From positions 4,402,001-4,466,000 of the forward strand of contig NZ_CP147846.1 of assembly GCF_037327425.1 (NCBI RefSeq): a DNA stretch of 64,000 bases, in the 5' to 3' direction. A program made the position numbers and the translations under genes. Of the stretch, positions 50,075 through 59,936 are shown one piece after another. The DNA is from Rhodococcus sovatensis. Lineage in GTDB: Bacteria > Actinomycetota > Actinomycetes > Mycobacteriales > Mycobacteriaceae. The notes beneath the pieces were generated by a model, which did not search any database, was not told the DNA's origin, and saw nothing but the letters and a program-made list of their open reading frames with translations. The stretch's first letter is position 1, and the number at the start of each line of letters is the position of its first letter.

Positions 50075-51348
50075 CGACCGCTTGTTTCCGGGATGGTGAA
50101 CCGTGCGGTCGTCGGACCGCCTGAGGGGCTGTCGATCGTGAAATGCCCATTCACTGCGCGCACTCGCTCACGTACACCCGCGAGACCGGTCCCTCTCCCC
50201 GCAGCAGGATCGTCGACGCGGGCGCCTCCCTGCCCATCGTCGTTTACTTCCGCCACGAGTCCGTCCGGTCCGCGACTTATGTCGACGGACGCTGATCTCG
50301 CGTTGGAGTGTTTCTGGACATTCGTAAGTAGTTCGAGCACAGCGAAGTACGCGATACTCTCCACGATCGGCGAAGGCCGTGTGGGCACGTCGACGTGCAG
50401 TCGGACAGGAAGTCCGGCCCTCCCCACGGCTGATTGCAGAGCAGCCTCGAGGCCGCTGCCGAGGACCGGCGGGTGGATGCCTCGAACCAGTGCTCTGAGT
50501 TCGGCCAGCGTCTCGGTCGTGACTTCAACCGCCGAGGCCAGTTGCGACTCGATAATCGCGGGGTCGGCCCCGGAACGAACCCGGTCCAGCGCATCACCGA
50601 GAATCATCGCAAGATTGACCACACGAGCCTGGGTGCCGTCATGGAGGTCTCGCTCGATGCTTCGCAGTACTGTGTGTGCGCCCTCCAAGGTCGCGTCTCT
50701 CGATGCTGCAAGTTCCGCGAGCCTAAGTTCACTCGGGGTCGGGCCGAGGAGTGCGTCGATGACGAATGACTGCACCCGGGCCAGGCCATGATTGACGACG
50801 GGCCACACCAAGACCAAGAGCAGTGCCCCGACGACGAACAATGTCGGACCTGCGGAGTTCGACGTGAACGCTATACCGTCGAAGCCAATGAAATTCGATC
50901 GCCATAGCGGGAACGTGAACGCAGCGAGGGCGATCGCGAGCAACATGCTGCTGACAAGAAACGTTGTTCCGGTCAACGCGAATCCGACGCCCGAGTAGGC
51001 GAATGCGCGCCACGACGCCGGATCACGAAATACAGACATGGCCGAACGGACCTCGGTCTGCGGCGGTGTTGCTACCGGGCGCCCAAGGTACTGTGCGCTC
51101 AGAGCCCGGGTCGGTGCCGCGACCCACCCGATGCTGGCGAACAATGCCGCCGCGCCGGGCAGACCCACGCCGGAGGCAGCGAATAGCACTCCGATCGTGG
51201 TTGCGACAAGAAGCCAAGCGAACCCCGCAACAGCGACCGGGAAATGGAGTGCGTGAAAGGCCAGTTCCCGCCACGTCGAACTCCGCAGGATGCCTCGGTC
51301 TACGAGGCGGTGCGCGCGCAGTTTCGCAACAGCTGAGTCATCGTGCAT
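50071..51348 (-). CDS. Sensor histidine kinase with membrane sensor domain
   Basis: The 425-residue kinase has an N-terminal membrane sensor domain with about four helices (residues 30-190). The HisKA_3 phosphoacceptor region is SIERDLHDGTQARVVNLAMI, and the ATPase domain has LELLTNVQKHSNARSASVDI and GRGTGLAGVRERVRAVNGHF. This is a common actinobacterial NarX-like kinase. It forms an operon with the regulator at 49421. Start ATG 51348. No ABC transporter, a frequent partner of this pair, is adjacent here. Confidence 0.9.
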   Translation of the reverse strand: MHDDSAVAKLRAHRLVDRGILRSSTWRELAFHALHFPVAVAGFAWLLVATTIGVLFAASGVGLPGAAALFASIGWVAAPTRALSAQYLGRPVATPPQTEVRSAMSVFRDPASWRAFAYSGVGFALTGTTFLVSSMLLAIALAAFTFPLWRSNFIGFDGIAFTSNSAGPTLFVVGALLLVLVWPVVNHGLARVQSFVIDALLGPTPSELRLAELAASRDATLEGAHTVLRSIERDLHDGTQARVVNLAMILGDALDRVRSGADPAIIESQLASAVEVTTETLAELRALVRGIHPPVLGSGLEAALQSAVGRAGLPVRLHVDVPTRPSPIVESIAYFAVLELLTNVQKHSNARSASVDISRGPDGLVAEVNDDGQGGARVDDPAAGRGTGLAGVRERVRAVNGHFTIDSPSGGPTTARFTIPETSGR

Positions 51349-51571
51349 CCGACACTGCCGAACACTGATCGATGTCGCGGGTCATGAACTCAGACTAAGT
51401 CAGCGACCCACAGCCGATACGAACCCGGGCAGACCCGGTCGGCCGGCGGCAAGAAGTGGGGCTAACCCGGGACAGTTAGGGGGTTAGCCCCGTGTTTACG
51501 AGACAACGTTCGCGGTGTGCTTGAACCATCGCGCAGCAGCGTGACACCTTTCGAGAAATGGGCTGATTCTT

Positions 51572-52492
51572 TTGCTTCGCAGATACACCTCCTTCGTCCC
51601 GCACCCCACTACCGCCATCGCCGCTCTCGTGGTCGTGCTCGGGGTGGCCGGCTGCAGTTCCGCCACCGAGGCCCAGTCCGATGCGCCTCCGCCCACTACC
51701 AGCGCGGCATCCTCCACAACCCCGCAAGCGTTGGGCCGGCTGGAGATCGTGCGACGCGACGGCCACGATCTCGCTTTCTATCTCACGCCCGGCGCCGGGG
51801 GAACCATCGTGCTCGACGCCGGTGGGGGAAACGACGCCACTTACTGGAACGGTATCGTCCCTGACCTTGCTGCCGCGACGGGCGCGGCCATCGTCACGTA
51901 CGACCGAACCGGGGCCGGACAGAGCGACGACGTACAGGGGGCATTCGACCCGTCCGCAGCCGGCGAGGATCTGGCTGCCGGCCTCGAAAGCCTCGATCTC
52001 CCCGACGGCCCCATCGTCTTGGCCGGACACTCGATTGCAGGGGAAGTCGCGCACGCCCTCGTGAACACTCACCCAGACATCGTCGACGGCGCAGTCCTGA
52101 TCGACGCCAATCTCCCGCCGTTTTTCACACCGGACCAGATAGCACGCCTCGTTGCAGCCAACGAGGAAGAGGTCGCCGAAATCAAATCCGCTCCGTCGAC
52201 GCGGCGGTCACGACAATTTCTGGCCGCCGCGGAGAACTGGGGACCGGTACACACCGCCTTCCACGCCATGACCTGGCCACAGGACATCCCTGTTTCGGTG
52301 ATCGTTTCCGAGGAGACACCGATGCCAGCAGAGTCGGCGGATGCACGCAACTGGACCGCCGCCGCTGCGCTCTTCGTCGGCCAGGCACCCAACCGGCACC
52401 TCGTTACTGCAGTGGGCAGCTCCCATGACGTCCCCCTGGACGACCCCGCACTCGTCAAGACGCAAATCACGGGCATGTTCGACGCACTATGA
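51572..52492 (+). CDS. Alpha/beta hydrolase lipoprotein
   Basis: The 306-residue protein has a lipobox (VVLGVAGCSSAT) and a Ser/Thr/Pro linker, then an alpha/beta hydrolase fold. The oxyanion region is VLDAGGGNDATYWNGI, YDRTGAGQSDDV follows, and the nucleophile elbow is GHSIAG. The histidine is probably in SSHDVPLDDPA near the C-terminus. It is anchored outside the membrane and should act on an ester, amide or epoxide; the substrate is unknown. The only usable start is TTG 51572, without a clear ribosome site, which lowers confidence in the exact N-terminus. Confidence 0.8.
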   Translation: MLRRYTSFVPHPTTAIAALVVVLGVAGCSSATEAQSDAPPPTTSAASSTTPQALGRLEIVRRDGHDLAFYLTPGAGGTIVLDAGGGNDATYWNGIVPDLAAATGAAIVTYDRTGAGQSDDVQGAFDPSAAGEDLAAGLESLDLPDGPIVLAGHSIAGEVAHALVNTHPDIVDGAVLIDANLPPFFTPDQIARLVAANEEEVAEIKSAPSTRRSRQFLAAAENWGPVHTAFHAMTWPQDIPVSVIVSEETPMPAESADARNWTAAAALFVGQAPNRHLVTAVGSSHDVPLDDPALVKTQITGMFDAL

Positions 52493-52520
52493 CTGTCGGA
52501 AAAACACAGATGCCCCGGCA

Positions 52521-52814
52521 ATGCGACGTCGATGTATTTGTGTCCTGGCAGCGTGCTCGGCGCACCTCATCAGCAACGTACAAGTCGACGTGGACGACGG
52601 GACCATTTTCTACAGATGCGTATACCAGCGCACACTTCTCAATTGCGCCGGTACGCCGGCACTGTCTGGTATCGGTTGCTACGCAAATTGGTTCACCCGA
52701 CTCGATGGCTCCGTCAGCTGGCAAGAACACCACGTCACCGACCGCCAGCACGAAGATCGCCGTAAGTTGTCTCGTCGCGGTGAGGAGAGTAAGCGGGTCG
52801 AACGCGGCTATTGA
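52521..52814 (+). CDS. Hypothetical Cys-containing protein, 97 residues
   Basis: Starting at ATG 52521, the frame reads CICVLAACSAHLISNVQVDV then DDGTIFYRCVYQRTLLN, NCAGTPALSGIGCYANWF and a basic tail. It has six cysteines and a short hydrophobic N-terminus, which could be a weak signal sequence. No ribosome-binding site was seen and no family is recognised. Its composition looks more natural than competing frames here, yet it may be chance. It lies 28 bp after the lipoprotein hydrolase stop. Confidence 0.3.
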   Translation: MRRRCICVLAACSAHLISNVQVDVDDGTIFYRCVYQRTLLNCAGTPALSGIGCYANWFTRLDGSVSWQEHHVTDRQHEDRRKLSRRGEESKRVERGY

Positions 52815-52946
52815 CAGCAACTATTCACCTAGGTGCGACGAACCGACCCGAACGGTTCTCCCCCACGCGGAGGTCGAACAGTCGGGTAGTGAACAACGGC
52901 TCGGGAAGTGTGAGAAACACCTTCCCGAGCCGCTGGTCCGAAAACG

Positions 52947-54291
52947 TCAGGCCAGGCTCACTTCTCTGGTCTCGACCAGAGCCTTGGTGCATCCGAGGCT
53001 TAGAACCGACAAGAGAGCGAGCATGACGCCGACTGCGACGCTTCCATACTGCGCGGTCAACGGCGCCGCGAGCAGCGGCGGAAATCGCGCCACCGAGAAC
53101 GCCGGCGAGGTTGTAGCCCAACCCGGCTCCGGTGTAACGGAAGCGTGTCTCGAACAGCTCCGGCAGCAGGGCACCTGTTGGGCCGTAGGCGATCCCGAAG
53201 ATTCCCAGAGTGATGCACATCGACACGACGTAGACAACTTCGTTGCCGGTATCGAGCAAAGGAAACAGAGCCAGTGCCCACGGAACAGCAATTGCGCAGG
53301 AGGTCATAATGACTCGCCGTCGACCGACCCGGTCGGAGTACGTCGCGGAAATGCCTATCGCAATTCCGAACACGACTGCGGCGATGATGCCCGTCCACAG
53401 GACGAACGGCCGGTCGAACCCGAGTGTCTTGGTGCCGTAGCTGGTCAGGTAGGCAGTGCCCATGTAAAACAGGGAGAACAGCGATGCCAGTGCACCTGCG
53501 GCGAGGAGGATTTCCTTCTTCTGGACCTTCCAGGCTTCGAAGATGGGGAGCCTGGCAGGCGCAGCGGACCGGTTCTCGACCTCTTTGTTGGCACGGAAGA
53601 TCGGCGTCTCTTCGATCGCCAACCGCATGTACAGGCCGATGAGAACGAGAACCGCACTGAACAGGAACGGAATTCGCCAGCCGAAGTCGAGGAACACCTC
53701 GTTGGTATCGCCAAAGACCGCTCCGGTCACGAGGAACGTCGCGCTTGAAAGAATGAACGCGGCCGACGGTCCCAGCTGCGGGAACATTCCGTAGAAACCT
53801 CGCTTCTTCGCGGGCGCGTACTCCGCCGTCAGCAGGGTCGCTCCGGCCCACTCTCCTCCGACTGCGAAGCCTTGCCCGAACCGCAACAGCACCAGGATGA
53901 TTGGGGCGGCAACACCAATAGTCTCCGCACCCGGAAGCAGGCCGATGGCGAACGTCGAGATACCCATCAGCAGCAGCGTTGAGATCAGCGTCTTCTTACG
54001 CCCAATTCGATCACCGAAGTGACCGAACAGCACCGCGCCCGCGGGACGGGCGATGAAGGCGACGGCGAATGTGGCGAAGGAGGCGACGGTTCCCGCAGTC
54101 GCTCCCAGGGCGGGGAAGAAGACCGTCGGGAACACCAGTGCTGCGGCAGTTCCGTAGATGAAGAAATCGTAGAACTCGATCGTCGTGCCGATTCCACTCG
54201 CGATCGCTACTTTGCGAACGCTGGTGCCGGGTGCCACAGAAGGCGCCGAAGCCGTACGACCTACCGCGTCGTGGGGTGAAGTTGAAGTCAT
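52947..54291 (-). pseudogene. MHS-family MFS transporter with a C-terminal frameshift
   Basis: The gene starts at ATG 54291 (GGAGAACC) and encodes a metabolite:proton symporter of the MHS group: IASGIGTTIEFYDFFIYGTA, FGHFGDRIGRKKTLISTLLL, FGQGFAVGGEWAGATLL and SDRVGRRRVIM. After YNLAGVLGGAIS, near 53083-53086, similarity jumps to another frame that supplies PPLLAAPLTAQYGSVAVGVM and the final helix, ending at 52947. One base too many in a short A/T run explains it. Without that base the protein would have 447 residues, normal for the family. As written the frame runs on to 52825 with an unrelated tail. The substrate, probably an organic acid, is unknown. Confidence 0.8.
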
Positions 54292-54557
54292 GGGTTCTCC
54301 ATTTGGATTGATGCCGACACATGTGATGTGGGACAAATCCAGACGCTATGTGATCGGCGTCATAGTTCGTTACCCCCGGAAGAGGGGGTCGAAGACTCTC
54401 GGACACGACACATCACCTTTGCTAGGCGAACTAGTTGAGTCGAATCACGCGAGGCTGAAGGCACTGCGGCGCGAAACTGTGCTGAGCCGGCGTTTCAGTT
54501 GAGACGCTGCGGAAAATGCAATCTACTGCGGCAACATCTGAGCCAAGTGCCCCTCCG

Positions 54558-55529
54558 TCAGCATGGTGGCTGCGGCGCCGAAGGTCGAGGAACACGCGAG
54601 TCCGAATCTCCCTCGGTAGGAGGGTCTGGATCGGACCGATGCCAGCCAGCCACATGGCCGAGCGGACCGCCGTGTGCGCAGTGTGCGACGGTGCGCTCCT
54701 GCGGTGCGACGATATCGAGCCGCCGCTGTTCGGCTGCGCCCATCAGCGCGACACTCACGCCAACCCCGGCCAGGAGAACTGTGGCCGCGATCCACACTGA
54801 CGCGTAGCGGGGAAAGCGCGGCCTCGGACGCCGCGCCCCAGCCACCCCAGCATGCGTCGAGGCAGCGAAAGCAGCGCTCCGGTTCGCGGATCCGTAAACT
54901 GCCGCGCCCACGGCACGGTGCTGATCGACTCGTTCGTCGAGGGTGATGAGCTCGACGGACAGGCCCCGCGCGACTTCGTTGATCGCAGCTTCCGCGTGCC
55001 GAGTCGGATTCGAAGCGACGATGCACTCGATGTTGTCGATGTCCTCGTCGTGTAGTCGTTCGAATGCTGCGCGAATGTCGTCGACCATTGTTCCGGTGTT
55101 CACCACTCGTGCTGTTGCCAGAACAATCGAGACCGACGAGTCCATCAGGTACACGACCTGGCCGGTGTTCTCGGTTACCGCGACCACGTACAGGCATCTC
55201 CTCGAGATGGCCTTGACGCCAAGTAGATACGAGTTCAAGGCTCTTGCAATGTCAACAGAGACGACGTTCATCGGTTCGACACTTGGCGTGGACGGGGCCA
55301 GTTCGGCATCACGCGCATGTAGGCCGACGAGTCCGATCGACTCACTGCGCAGGCCTGCCCGCTCGGCGCGAACGCGCAGCCTTGCCGCGAGCTCACCGAT
55401 GTCGTTGACTGCATTCGCTGATCGAGGATGCGTCGCGCTGTCGATGATGCCGGTTGCCACCAGGTCCGCGTCGATCAACACCCCGAGAACCTCGTTATCG
55501 GAAATCGACATTCCAATGCTTGCTTTCAT
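54558..55529 (-). CDS. Membrane-anchored DUF7159-like protein (possible actin/Hsp70-like fold)
   Basis: From ATG 55529 the protein has 323 residues. The cytoplasmic part opens KASIGMSISDNEVLGVLIDA and shows repeated short strands (CLYVVAVTENTGQVVYLMD, ECIVASNPTRHAEAAINEVA). It ends with LDERVDQHRAVGAAVYGSA, which recalls the last part of Hsp70/actin-like ATPase folds and DUF7159-type proteins of Mycobacteriales. One membrane helix follows (ASVWIAATVLLAGVGVSVAL), then a Pro-rich tail outside. No enzyme motif is certain. It is divergent from the giant LuxR gene across a perfect 22-bp palindrome. Confidence 0.65.
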   Translation of the reverse strand: MKASIGMSISDNEVLGVLIDADLVATGIIDSATHPRSANAVNDIGELAARLRVRAERAGLRSESIGLVGLHARDAELAPSTPSVEPMNVVSVDIARALNSYLLGVKAISRRCLYVVAVTENTGQVVYLMDSSVSIVLATARVVNTGTMVDDIRAAFERLHDEDIDNIECIVASNPTRHAEAAINEVARGLSVELITLDERVDQHRAVGAAVYGSANRSAAFAASTHAGVAGARRPRPRFPRYASVWIAATVLLAGVGVSVALMGAAEQRRLDIVAPQERTVAHCAHGGPLGHVAGWHRSDPDPPTEGDSDSRVPRPSAPQPPC

Positions 55530-55584
55530 GTACCGCTCTCCACCTTCCGTCCACACGAAGCCAACCACCGGGATGGTCGGATTT

Positions 55585-55606
55585 CGTTCATCCCGAAGGA
55601 TGAACG
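55585..55606. promoter_or_regulatory. Perfect palindrome CGTTCATCC-CGAA-GGATGAACG
   Basis: A 9-bp perfect inverted repeat with a 4-bp centre lies in the divergent promoter region of the DUF7159-like and LuxR genes, 56 bp upstream of the former. It may be the LuxR protein's operator. No second copy was seen in front of the other genes of the locus. Confidence 0.6.
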
Positions 55607-55780
55607 TCAGGGTGAAAACTGCGTATATGTAACGCCGAGTACGGTTCATTCGGCGTCGGGTGAAAAGCATGGTGAAGCCGTACGTCAACCAGGCAACGAA
55701 TTATGCCTTCGGTCAGCTTCGAGTCTCCGGTAAGGGTAGCTTGAGTTTTCAACTACTTGGCAGCACGGAGTACCGGAAGG

Positions 55781-58411
55781 ATGTTGTCACCAACAATGCA
55801 GGCGGGGCGAATGCCGGGTCCAGAACGGGCCCGCTCAGAGGCATGCGACAGTGCCGAGGATTCGGGCAGCCGTCACCAGCTGGTTTCACTGTTGGATGCA
55901 CCTGCGCGCTTGCACTTGATCTGTGCACCTCCGGGTTTCGGGAAGACATCGCTGGTCGATGCGTGGATTCGCTCGAACTCCGAGCGCGCACGAACAGCAG
56001 TCAGAATGCCCCCACACTCGCGAACCACGGGCGCCACCGATCTCTGGAACGAACTCGCCCAGGTGCTGTACATGCGAGGGTACGTCCCCGGGCCGATCCG
56101 AAACAGGCCAGACGAAAAACTCACGCCGTTCTACGGGGTAGTTGCCCTGTTGAATCGGCTCGAGAACCCGATCGTGCTCGTCCTGCATGACCGAATGGAC
56201 GCACCGATATCAGACAACTTCACGCACGAAGAGATCACTCAACTGCTCGGGCTCTGCCAGGACGTGGACATCGTGCTCATCACTGCGAGCCGGAACTGGC
56301 TGGGCAAGGTCGCGCAGACGGGATTCTCCTACGAGGTCATCGATGAGCAGGACTTGGTCTTCTCAGTCGACGACACCAAACGAGCCCTGAGGGCACGAAA
56401 TATCGACCACAGCCACGACGATGCCGAAGTGGCCCGCAAGGTCACCTTGGGAATCCCCAGCCTGATGAAGTTCGCCACCAACGCGTTCCGCGCTATGGTG
56501 ACAACGGCACCACGCGGCGACCACTACTTGCGGACGGTATCGCGATCGCTGGATGTCTACGTCGAGGCCCGCATCTACCGGGACGACAGAATCAGCCACC
56601 TCCACGGGTTCATCGATGCGATCGCCGCCGCCGAGTCGATAGACGCCGACCTTGCGTATGCACTCTCGCGGCGCCCCGGAACAGATGCAGCTCTCGCTGA
56701 ACTCCATGCTCGCGGCCTCCTCATGATCGACAAGTCGACCGCGGAATCCGGGAGGTGGATGTTCGCGCCGGCGCTGCGCGAGGCAATCCTGAAACGGCAA
56801 CGGGACGAGAACAACGATCCGACCCCGCGGTTGATCTACGTCGCGCGCTGGCATTACGACAACGGCAGCTATCGGGATGCGCTGCGACATGCCATGCAGG
56901 CCCAAGACTGGACATTGACCATGGACATCATCGAAGCGCAGTGGGTTGTCCTGTTCTCGCATGACGTGTCGACACTGCGGGCTGCGTTGCGCGCGCTGCC
57001 CGTCGACCGACTTTCCGGTCGACCGTTGCTCAGCGCCGGTCGAAAGCTACTGACAGGTGTAGATGCTTTACCGGTAAAGACACCGTTCGTCCTGCCTGCC
57101 ACCGTCGACCGATTGCATACGTTGGCTGCGTCCAGGGGAGCCCACGAGACGCTGGTAGCAGGAACCGTGCACTCGGTTCTGGCCAGGATGAGCGGGGACT
57201 ACGCAGCAGCTGAGGTGCTTACACGCCGACTGTCGATACTGTGCAGACTGATGCTCGACCTCGCACCCGACACCGAGATCGATGCACTTGGCCTGCTCCG
57301 CTACCAGTGGAGTATCAACTTCCAGCTGGCGGGTCAACTGCATGATTCGAGCATCGAAGCCGCTCTGGCATATCGAGATTCCGGTTCCGATGCGCTGAAC
57401 ATGGTTGCGCGGGGGTCCGCTGGCACCTCTGCCCTGAATTGGGCACTGATCGGTGAACACCATCGAGCTCAGGAATGGTTGGTTCGCAAGAGGCTTCACC
57501 CCTTCACTCACGGATGGCTCGAGCCGGTCATTCGAACATCCGGTTTGGCAGCCCGAGGGCTCATCGCGCTCGATGCACTCGATCTCGAACGCGCCGAATA
57601 CACCGAAGCGCAATTGTCCACCGTCGGTAGCCGCGACGAGTTGTGGCCGTTGGTATCTTACGTGCGTTCGAACTATGCTTTACTGCAAGGTATTCCAGCT
57701 CCCGCGCTCGATCAGCTGCGTCGCCACAACATGAACCGCCCCTCCGATACCGAGAAGCCCTCGTTGGTGCGCTGGCTACTCACCGCCGTCGAGATCGACC
57801 TGCTCTTGGCCTGTGGATGGGGCAATCACGCAGACGCAGTTGCTGCGCGAGCGGGAAGCGACGACTGGGCGACCGTAGCCCGTGCCCGGGTCTACGGCCT
57901 CACCGGTCGGCACACCCAGGCGATCTCGACTGCACGCACGCTGTCGAATGCGGCCTCGGTGCCGCCACGCTTGTTGGTCGATGCACTCCTGATCGAGGCG
58001 TCCAGCCAACTCTGCCTACACGACGAGGCCGCAGCGGTCTCTGCGTGGACCCGCGCCACCAGCCTTGTCGACCACATGAAGCTGCACCGAAGTTTGGCGT
58101 ATATGCCTCGCAGCGACATCGAAACTCTGGAGCGGTTGGCTCCCAAGCAATCCGCTGCAGCGCGGTACGTCCTGTCGCTTGGGCTCCAACCGGTGTTCAG
58201 AGTCCCGATCACGTTCGTTGTACTAACCGAACGAGAGCGAGCTGTGCTGCATGCACTGGCGGCGGGTTTGGGCCACAACCACATTGCGCAGGAGCTGTTC
58301 GTCTCGACAAACACGGTCAAGAGTCAACTGCGCTCGGTATACAAAAAACTGAAGGCACACACCCGAGACGAAGCGCTCTCGGCCGCACGCGATATGGGAC
58401 TACTTGCCTGA
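55781..58411 (+). CDS. Giant LuxR-family ATP-dependent regulator (MalT/LAL-like)
   Basis: The protein of about 876 residues has an N-terminal STAND-type ATPase with a P-loop LHLICAPPGFGKTSLVDAW (about residue 50). A long helical TPR-like middle and a LuxR helix-turn-helix at the C-terminus follow (VLTERERAVLHALAAGLGHN, then STNTVKSQLRSVYKKLKAHT). Such proteins integrate a small-molecule or protein signal and activate transcription on ATP binding. The start is uncertain: TTG 55757, ATG 55781 and a later ATG are possible. It is divergent from the DUF7159-like gene and convergent with a DivIVA-like gene. The combination suggests control of an envelope-related set. Confidence 0.85.
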   Translation: MLSPTMQAGRMPGPERARSEACDSAEDSGSRHQLVSLLDAPARLHLICAPPGFGKTSLVDAWIRSNSERARTAVRMPPHSRTTGATDLWNELAQVLYMRGYVPGPIRNRPDEKLTPFYGVVALLNRLENPIVLVLHDRMDAPISDNFTHEEITQLLGLCQDVDIVLITASRNWLGKVAQTGFSYEVIDEQDLVFSVDDTKRALRARNIDHSHDDAEVARKVTLGIPSLMKFATNAFRAMVTTAPRGDHYLRTVSRSLDVYVEARIYRDDRISHLHGFIDAIAAAESIDADLAYALSRRPGTDAALAELHARGLLMIDKSTAESGRWMFAPALREAILKRQRDENNDPTPRLIYVARWHYDNGSYRDALRHAMQAQDWTLTMDIIEAQWVVLFSHDVSTLRAALRALPVDRLSGRPLLSAGRKLLTGVDALPVKTPFVLPATVDRLHTLAASRGAHETLVAGTVHSVLARMSGDYAAAEVLTRRLSILCRLMLDLAPDTEIDALGLLRYQWSINFQLAGQLHDSSIEAALAYRDSGSDALNMVARGSAGTSALNWALIGEHHRAQEWLVRKRLHPFTHGWLEPVIRTSGLAARGLIALDALDLERAEYTEAQLSTVGSRDELWPLVSYVRSNYALLQGIPAPALDQLRRHNMNRPSDTEKPSLVRWLLTAVEIDLLLACGWGNHADAVAARAGSDDWATVARARVYGLTGRHTQAISTARTLSNAASVPPRLLVDALLIEASSQLCLHDEAAAVSAWTRATSLVDHMKLHRSLAYMPRSDIETLERLAPKQSAAARYVLSLGLQPVFRVPITFVVLTERERAVLHALAAGLGHNHIAQELFVSTNTVKSQLRSVYKKLKAHTRDEALSAARDMGLLA

Positions 58412-58423
58412 ACTCCCGCGGAT

Positions 58424-59059
58424 TCAGTGGCCCCTGGTGTCAGCCTTCTCCTCGACATCATTCTCTTCTGTGGTGCTGGCTTCTCCTCCGGCGACGAGCG
58501 CACTGAGTTGCTGACTGATGGTTGTCAGCTCGGACATCAGCTTGTCGCGATCGGAGTAGACCTGTCGCACATCCGCTTCGGCGGCAGCGTGACACTCTGC
58601 GGCCGCACGTGTTGCCTCGGCCAGGATTTTTTGGGACTCAGCCTGCGCGTCTTTGCGCTCCGCAGCTGCCTGCAACGAGATCTGTGCTGCTTCCTGCTCC
58701 GCCAGGATTAGAATCTGTTCCAGGCGCGCGCTTATCTGCGGCGCCGTCATCGGTGACGCCAACGCCGTTGCGAGTTTTTCTCGAGCGAGTTTCGCCTCCG
58801 CGCGATCGTCCGTTGACTTCTGTGTCAGTTCTTCGAACTCAGAAGAAATTTGGTCCCGCTCGACAGTTGCTGCGGCAAGCTGCGACCGAAGCTCGTCGAG
58901 TTCTCGTTCAAGTTTGTCTATGTGCGTTTGTTGTTGGTCGATCTTGGAGATATTTCTCTCGAACTTGGTGTGCAGACGACGAACGTAGTCCTGCACCTGC
59001 TGGGTAGCGTATCCGCGACGTTGGACGTCGAAGGGAAGTTCCAGATTGGAAACGGTCAT
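58424..59059 (-). CDS. DivIVA-like coiled-coil protein
   Basis: From ATG 59059 the protein has 211 residues. The N-terminal about 40 residues match the DivIVA/Wag31 start (FDVQRRGYATQQVQDYVRRL). A long coiled coil (residues 40-110) and a second helical stretch with alternating Glu/Ala/Lys (QAAAERKDAQAESQKILAEA) follow. The last 20 residues are acidic. DivIVA proteins sense membrane curvature and organise polar growth in actinobacteria; Wag31 itself is usually near ftsZ, so this is an accessory paralogue. It lies 49 bp downstream of the secreted Ig-like protein gene on the same strand, probably as one operon. Confidence 0.8.
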   Translation of the reverse strand: MTVSNLELPFDVQRRGYATQQVQDYVRRLHTKFERNISKIDQQQTHIDKLERELDELRSQLAAATVERDQISSEFEELTQKSTDDRAEAKLAREKLATALASPMTAPQISARLEQILILAEQEAAQISLQAAAERKDAQAESQKILAEATRAAAECHAAAEADVRQVYSDRDKLMSELTTISQQLSALVAGGEASTTEENDVEEKADTRGH

Positions 59060-59108
59060 GAGAAGTAGCCTCGCTCTAGTTCGGTCGTCGATTTGCGGTC
59101 TGCCTCGG

Positions 59109-59936
59109 TCAGAGCTCGAGGTCCGCAATGGTCATATTTGAGGTGTCGAGCGCTACCGCTGCGGCGGTCGAGCTGTCACGAATACCGACCTTGTACGTTC
59201 CCGGCAGAAGTCCAAGGAACGAGTACTCACCCTCTGTCGTAGCGGGCACAGTGCGTTCGATCCACTGATGACATGAGTCGATCCCGGTGAGTTGCACCGC
59301 CGTGGAATCACTGTGCGGTTCACTGGACACCGAGCCGGAAATAGCGCCATATGCATGGCTGTATGTCGCCTCTCGACCGGGGATCCCTGCCACCGACACA
59401 CCCTCTGGATCGCACGGAACGAGTCCCGCTTCAGTTGGCGACGCCAGGAAGGCGACGGTGTCGAGTGCGATGGTCCCAGCACGTAGGACGACCGTTGCGG
59501 TCACCGGAAGTTGCTCCGCGCTGGTCGATAGTTCGATCGGTACAGCCACCGAAACAGCGGAATTTTCGGCAATGCCGTCCAGTTGGCAGGTGAACCGTCG
59601 GGTCTGAAATATGTGGGCACCGGTTCCGTCTCCTGCCTCGACCGATGCCAACCCGACCGCCTCGACCTGCCATCGATCCGTGCATATCTCTGGCTCCCCG
59701 AGAGCAGCTATTCCAGGGGGGAACAGGATAGACAACGTCGGATTCAGCAGTGGTTCGCCGGCATTGATCCCGATGTGCAACGTCTCTGTCGTGGTATCGA
59801 TCTCGGCCGACAGGTCGGTGTTCTGCGCCTGTGCCGCGCCAGCCGAAAAGACCAATGCGAAGGCCGTCAGAATTACTACCTGTGCATTGAGAAGGACTGG
59901 TCTGCGGGGTGGGGTGGTCCAGCATGGGTATTTCAT
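59109..59936 (-). CDS. Secreted protein with SdrD_B/carboxypeptidase-like C-terminal Ig domain
   Basis: The 275-residue protein has a signal peptide (LNAQVVILTAFALVFSAGAA, then QAQNT). The mature part is beta-rich, ending with an Ig-like domain of the carboxypeptidase-regulatory/SdrD_B kind (AYGAISGSVSSEP, EGEYSFLGLLPGTYKVGI). Cysteines in pairs (ICTDRW and FTCQLD; VPCDPE and DSCHQW) may form disulfides. There is no sortase motif. It likely binds a surface component. It precedes the DivIVA-like gene by 49 bp in the same direction. Start ATG 59936. Confidence 0.72.
   Translation of the reverse strand: MKYPCWTTPPRRPVLLNAQVVILTAFALVFSAGAAQAQNTDLSAEIDTTTETLHIGINAGEPLLNPTLSILFPPGIAALGEPEICTDRWQVEAVGLASVEAGDGTGAHIFQTRRFTCQLDGIAENSAVSVAVPIELSTSAEQLPVTATVVLRAGTIALDTVAFLASPTEAGLVPCDPEGVSVAGIPGREATYSHAYGAISGSVSSEPHSDSTAVQLTGIDSCHQWIERTVPATTEGEYSFLGLLPGTYKVGIRDSSTAAAVALDTSNMTIADLEL

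Noticed and set aside
52489..53748. 419-codon plus-strand frame covering the MFS region
   Set aside because: It is antisense to conserved MHS transporter motifs and has no domain of its own.
54373..54388. Hairpin CCCCC-N6-GGGGG upstream of the MFS gene as a riboswitch
   Set aside because: The stem is only 5-6 bp, and no conserved aptamer elements are visible.
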